Shown: piece by piece, positions 22,819 to 25,290 of the stretch
Numbering within the stretch: position 1 is the stretch's first letter
Layout of the letters: every line of letters begins with the position of its first letter
Origin: Holophagae bacterium
GTDB lineage: Bacteria; Acidobacteriota; Thermoanaerobaculia; Thermoanaerobaculales; Sulfomarinibacteraceae
NCBI GenBank assembly: GCA_030637505.1
Contig: DAOWGJ010000095.1
Span: 1-25,290 of the forward strand
Direction: 5' to 3'
DNA: 25,290 nucleotides
Translations under genes and position numbers: made by a program
The notes under the pieces: generated by a model
Told to the model about the DNA's origin: nothing
Seen by the model: only the letters and a program-made list of their open reading frames with translations
Databases searched by the model: none

Positions 22819-23030
22819 GCTTAGGCACATGCAAAACTACCCAGGATGGCGAATTGGCACCGATGAACCCATGGTCTAATTTTTCACCGCCAAGACGCAA
22901 AGAGCGCTAAGGGTTTTAATTTCAATATCTTCTTTGCGTTCCCTTTGCGGTCTTTGCGTCTTTGCGGTTCATTTTTCTTCTTGTCATGGCCGCATCGGTG
23001 TCGTTTTCTGAATTTTGCAAGTGGCTAAGC
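22819..23030. mobile_element. MITE-like element, 212 bp, copy 2
   Basis: Terminal inverted repeats GCTTAGGCACATGCAAAACT (22819-22838) and AATTTTGCAAGTGGCTAAGC (23011-23030) match at 17 of 20 positions. Inner arms are near 22884-22912 and 22941-22971 with the CCGCAAAGACGCAAAG motif. The copy sits inside the AGCTNTCAGC tract, with CTGTCAGCTCTCA to the left and TGTCAGCTATCAG to the right. It shares the whole layout and length with copy 1 but differs at many positions. Flanking simple repeats make up the rest of the 22752-23160 gap. Confidence 0.8.
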
Positions 23031-23102
23031 TGTCAGCTATCAGTTTTCAGAGAGGAGCGCGGCAGTCTGGCCTGCATCGGTACTCTTGGGAAGAAGAATC
23101 AA

Positions 23103-23124
23103 GTTTCCAGTTTCCAGTTTCATG
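23103..23124. repeat. TTTCCAGT simple repeat upstream of the sirtuin gene
   Basis: Tandem TTTCCAGT units lie 22 nt before the TATAAT box. This is the inverse of the repeat at the dapF 3' end (13363-13403). Confidence 0.55.
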
Positions 23125-23145
23125 TCTCCGCTCTCGAGTTGCATC

Positions 23146-23151
23146 TATAAT
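23146..23151 (+). promoter_or_regulatory. TATAAT -10 box for the sirtuin gene
   Basis: A perfect TATAAT ends 9 nt before the ATG. The -35 region at 17 bp (TGTCTC) is poor. The predicted start point, about 23158, would make the transcript leaderless or nearly so, which fits the absence of a ribosome-binding site. Confidence 0.45.
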
Positions 23152-23160
23152 AAGACTTCG

Positions 23161-23907
23161 ATGCAAAGCAGGATCACCCCCCAAGAGTGTGCCCAGATGC
23201 TGATTGCGGCGGAGCGGGTCGTGGCCATGACCGGAGCGGGGATCTCGACCGCCGCCGGCGTGCCGGACTTTCGGGGCCCCAAGGGTCTCTACGTAACGCG
23301 TCGCTACGATCCTGAGACGGTTTTCGATATTGACGCCTTTCTGCATGACCCCGAGCCGTTTTACGATTTCACCCGGGATTTCCTTTCGGTCGTTGACACT
23401 ATTGAGCCAACGGTGACCCACCAATTCCTCGCTCGATTGGAACGGGAGGGGGAGCTTCGCTGTGTTGTGACGCAGAACATTGATTTCCTCCACCAGCGGG
23501 CGGGTTCCGAAAACGTGATCTCTGTGCACGGGGACTATTGGACGTCACGCTGTCTTCGGTGCGGGTTGGAGTCGGATTTTCAGGCGTTCAAAGACAGGGT
23601 TGAGGCCGCAACCGTGCCTCATTGTCCGGATTGCGACGGTCTGATCAAACCGGACGTGGTGTTCTTCGGGGAGGCGGTCAAGGGGATGGACCAGGCCGCG
23701 GCCGAGGTCACGGAGGCCGATCTGATGTTGGTGCTGGGGTCGTCCTTGACGGTCTATCCGGCAGCTTCTTTGCCGGCAATGGCGCGATGCCCGGTGATCG
23801 TTGTCAACAGGGGTCCGGTAGGACTGGCGCCGGGACCCGATCGCTTTTTCGTCGATGAAGACCTGGATGAGTTTTTTCAGACGGTAGGGGCGGCGATGAA
23901 GATCTGA
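23161..23907 (+). CDS. cobB: Sirtuin, NAD-dependent protein deacylase
   Basis: The 248-aa SIR2-family protein removes acyl groups from lysines using NAD+. It has TGAGISTAAGVPDFRGPKGLY in two pieces (GAGxS and PDFRG loops, residues 24-44), TQNIDFLHQRAG and the catalytic His123 in VISVHGD. The zinc site is CLRCG and CPDCDG (Cys 131, 134, 155, 158). KPDVVFFGE and GSSLTVYPAASLP complete the NAD site. ATG 23161 is the family-consistent start; in-frame codons upstream to 23086 come from repeat DNA. No Shine-Dalgarno is seen, in keeping with leaderless expression. The Tyr/Arg pair typical of desuccinylases (YxxR) is not evident, so deacetylase activity is the default assumption. Confidence 0.93.
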   Translation: MQSRITPQECAQMLIAAERVVAMTGAGISTAAGVPDFRGPKGLYVTRRYDPETVFDIDAFLHDPEPFYDFTRDFLSVVDTIEPTVTHQFLARLEREGELRCVVTQNIDFLHQRAGSENVISVHGDYWTSRCLRCGLESDFQAFKDRVEAATVPHCPDCDGLIKPDVVFFGEAVKGMDQAAAEVTEADLMLVLGSSLTVYPAASLPAMARCPVIVVNRGPVGLAPGPDRFFVDEDLDEFFQTVGAAMKI

Positions 23908-24064
23908 GGGTTCAAAAGGGTCGAAGGGGTCGAAGAGGACATCGCATGGAGACGCCCACGGCCACAACAAACTCATATTTTTCTGTGCGATTCCTTCGCG
24001 TTCTTCGGGTCTTGGCGGTTCAATTGCCTTTGTGTTCTGCCTTCCTTTTCGTGCCTTTTTGTGG
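23908..24064. repeat. Repeat-derived spacer between sirtuin and xdhC-like genes
   Basis: Contains GGGTCGAAG-type nonamers (23911-23938) and a degenerate half of the MITE-like palindrome (TTCCTTCGCGTTCTTCGGGT onward, 23991-24022). It also has the first part of the exact 18-nt match (24051-24068) to the inverted segment at 12389-12406. The two genes converge here. No gene is seen. Confidence 0.55.
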
Positions 24065-24991
24065 CTATGCTTTTGTGTTTTTTACCTTGATGATCTCGGC
24101 GGCGATGGAGATGGCGATTTCTTCGGGCGTGTGGGAGGCGATGGGCATACCGATCGGTGCGTGAACTCGGTTCAGGGCGGCGGAAGGGATGCCCTCTCTT
24201 TCCAGTTCGTCAAAGACCTGGCGGACCTTGGCGGCACTGCCCATCATGCCGAGGTAGCGGAGATCGAGCGGGAGCAGCCGTCTGAGAACTGCTGTGTCGT
24301 GGCGGTGGCCTCGAGTCATGATCACGGCCCACGCGCGGTCACCCTCGAGCACGGATTTCTCGACCTCATCCCACCGGATCTTTTGCGTGGCGTGTGCCCA
24401 GTTGTTGTTCTCGAGGGTCGGGAGGTCCCGCCTGTCGTCCAGCACCACGATCTGGAAGGGGAGGGAGGCCATCACCCGAGACAGGGCCAGACCGACATGT
24501 CCGCCTCCGATAATCGTCAGGGTATCCAGCGGGCCGACGGGCGTGACGAAGGACCACGTATCTTTGTCGCTGAAAAACGAGCGCGGGCGGGTAATGGAGG
24601 GCTCAATCGACGGGCCGGCCGGATCAAGAGTCAAGGTGCCGGTTTGGCCCGTTTCGTCCATGCCGGAGAGCGTCGCGAGCGCCTCCAGGTGGCTGGCTTT
24701 GAGGGGGAGGATGACGAAGGTCTGGCGGCCCGAGCAGATTGAGTCCGATCCTTTTCCGTCATGGGCGAATGGGAGCAACTGGACCTCTGGATCCTGGCGA
24801 CCCAGTTCGATCAATTGATGTTCGACAAGGCCGCCGCCAACGGTGCCTTCGATGGTGTCCGGGGTGACGACCATCATGGCGCCGGTCTTGCCGGGGACCG
24901 ACCCGTGGTGCTCGACGACAGCGACCAGGACGGCGGGTTGGTTGCGTTTGACGGTTCGAGCGGCGAGATCCCAGTGTTTCGATCGTGTCAT
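24065..24991 (-). CDS. XdhC/CoxI-family molybdenum-hydroxylase maturation protein
   Basis: The 308-aa protein has the N-terminal XdhC_CoxI domain (VAVVEHHGSVPGKTGAMMVV, TVGGGLVEH) and a C-terminal Rossmann domain (TLTIIGGGHVGLALSRV, about residues 168-184). It ends APIGMPIASHTPEEIAISIAAEI. XdhC proteins insert the sulfurated molybdenum cofactor into xanthine dehydrogenase-like enzymes. No such enzyme is in the window, so the client is unknown. SICSGRQTF replaces the CGG commonly seen in this segment. ATG 24991 has GGAGG 5 nt upstream (complement of 24996-25000), inside a potential hairpin. The TAG stop and last residues (KNTKA) lie in or beside a dispersed repeat. Confidence 0.88.
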   Translation of the reverse strand: MTRSKHWDLAARTVKRNQPAVLVAVVEHHGSVPGKTGAMMVVTPDTIEGTVGGGLVEHQLIELGRQDPEVQLLPFAHDGKGSDSICSGRQTFVILPLKASHLEALATLSGMDETGQTGTLTLDPAGPSIEPSITRPRSFFSDKDTWSFVTPVGPLDTLTIIGGGHVGLALSRVMASLPFQIVVLDDRRDLPTLENNNWAHATQKIRWDEVEKSVLEGDRAWAVIMTRGHRHDTAVLRRLLPLDLRYLGMMGSAAKVRQVFDELEREGIPSAALNRVHAPIGMPIASHTPEEIAISIAAEIIKVKNTKA

Positions 24992-25010
24992 CGCACCTCC
25001 AAAGTGCGAT
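24990..25010 (-). promoter_or_regulatory. Inverted repeat enclosing the xdhC-like ribosome-binding site
   Basis: ATCGCAC (24990-24996) and GTGCGAT (25004-25010) are perfect 7-nt arms around CTCCAAA. In the mRNA this would place GGAG in the loop and the first bases of the start codon in the stem. A possible -10 (GATAAT on the minus strand, just upstream) would instead put the repeat at the transcription start as an operator. Confidence 0.45.
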
Positions 25011-25066
25011 TATCTCTCAGAACCCGCTCTTGGGACACCCGAACCTCTTGGGTGGAGGCGGAAGGC

Positions 25067-25090
25067 CTGCTGTCACCTCGGTGACAGCAG
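25067..25090. repeat. Perfect 10-bp hairpin upstream of the yfcC-like gene
   Basis: CTGCTGTCAC (25067-25076) and GTGACAGCAG (25081-25090) pair perfectly across a CTCG loop. There is no U-tract, so it is more likely an operator or leader structure than a terminator. Confidence 0.5.
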
Positions 25091-25093
25091 CTG

Positions 25094-25108
25094 GAACGTT
25101 GAACGTTC
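25094..25108. promoter_or_regulatory. 15-bp operator-like palindrome
   Basis: GAACGTT-G-AACGTTC is a perfect odd palindrome 30 bp before the start of the yfcC-like gene. Its symmetry and position fit a dimeric repressor or activator site. The regulator is unknown. Confidence 0.45.
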
Positions 25109-25138
25109 TGTTACCCTCCCTCCACCGGAGGGCCGCCG

Positions 25139-25290
25139 ATGAAACGAGTTCCCGACGTCTTTGTGATCGTCTTTACGCTGATTGTGTTTGCGGCAGTGTT
25201 GACCTGGGTGTTGCCTGGAGGGCATTACGACCGGGTTGAGGTTACGGTAGGGGAGGGATCCCGCGAGGTTTTGGACCCCGGATCCTTTGA
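25139..25290 (+). CDS. YfcC-family membrane carrier, N-terminal part (truncated by window)
   Basis: Fifty codons are visible. MKRVPDVFVIVFTLIVFAAVLTWVLP is written here in two parts: a short cytosolic start (MKRVPD) and a first membrane helix (VFVIVFTLIVFAAVLTWVLP, about residues 7-26). PGGHYDRVEV and LDPGSF follow. The pattern TWV-P-G-(F/Y)-DR...V-PGSF is typical of YfcC/DcuC-like ion transporter superfamily proteins, annotated as C4-dicarboxylate or amino-acid carriers. GGAGGG at 25127-25132, 6 nt before the ATG, supports the start. It is divergent from the xdhC-like gene, with two inverted repeats between. The substrate cannot be inferred. Confidence 0.65.
   Translation, partial: MKRVPDVFVIVFTLIVFAAVLTWVLPGGHYDRVEVTVGEGSREVLDPGSF

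Noticed and set aside
1..25290. CRISPR arrays, tRNA or rRNA genes, transposase or integrase genes
   Set aside because: None were found on reading both strands; the direct repeats present are short, degenerate and lack regular spacers.

Overview
The window is GC-rich bacterial chromosome carrying housekeeping genes in short operons, separated by repeat-filled intergenic gaps. Mpl and DapF (meso-diaminopimelate murein), an LptM-like lipopeptide motif, PgpA and LepB point to a diderm (Gram-negative-type) bacterium. DUF1573, XdhC, a four-helix-bundle (S23/Avd-like) gene and the many dispersed palindromic repeats would fit Acidobacteriota or a neighbouring phylum. That placement is tentative: no rRNA or other phylogenetic marker was analysed. 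I found no tRNA, rRNA, CRISPR array, transposase, integrase or reverse transcriptase.

Layout. 1-2285 (+): end of transketolase and transaldolase (non-oxidative pentose phosphate pathway). 2411-6580 (+): glmS (amino-sugar supply) and a UvrD/PcrA helicase. 6581-7794: an accessory gap holding a structured repeat, a minus-strand four-helix-bundle gene, and an inverted duplicate of that gene's upstream region. 7795-8856 (+): membrane-anchored pentapeptide-repeat protein. 8857-9366: a sigma-factor-like gene fragment and a second structured repeat. 9367-13390 (+): hslV, hslU, a fibronectin-III lipoprotein and dapF; the first three are translationally coupled. 13391-13863: a third structured repeat. 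13864-15842 (-): mpl and pgpA. 16000-19230 (+): DUF1573 protein, tsaD, lepB and a small membrane protein. 19466-20164 (-): pyrF. 20407-22751 (+): a degenerate alkaline-phosphatase-fold membrane protein coupled to a family-2 glycosyltransferase. 23161-23907 (+): sirtuin. 24065-24991 (-): XdhC-family protein. 25139 to the end (+): start of a YfcC-like carrier.

The strongest unexplained signal is an intergenic element of 232-236 bp present three times (6808-7039, 9051-9283, 13591-13826). It has conserved linkers and three hairpins whose arm sequences differ between copies while pairing is kept. A GACGCTG-rich module precedes two copies and occurs once alone. One copy lies just downstream of the four-helix-bundle gene, and only the minus-strand RNA pairs hairpin 2 fully there. 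A second family is a 212-bp MITE-like element with 20-bp terminal inverted repeats (19247-19458 and 22819-23030). Simple intergenic repeats (AGCTNTCAGC hexamers, GGGGTCGAA nonamers, TTTCCAGT tracts) reach into some gene ends, such as the dapF tail.

The genes mostly serve central carbon flow, cell-wall precursor supply and recycling, protein export and quality control, and tRNA modification. The novelty lies in the intergenic elements and in the apparent pseudoenzyme at 20407-22011.
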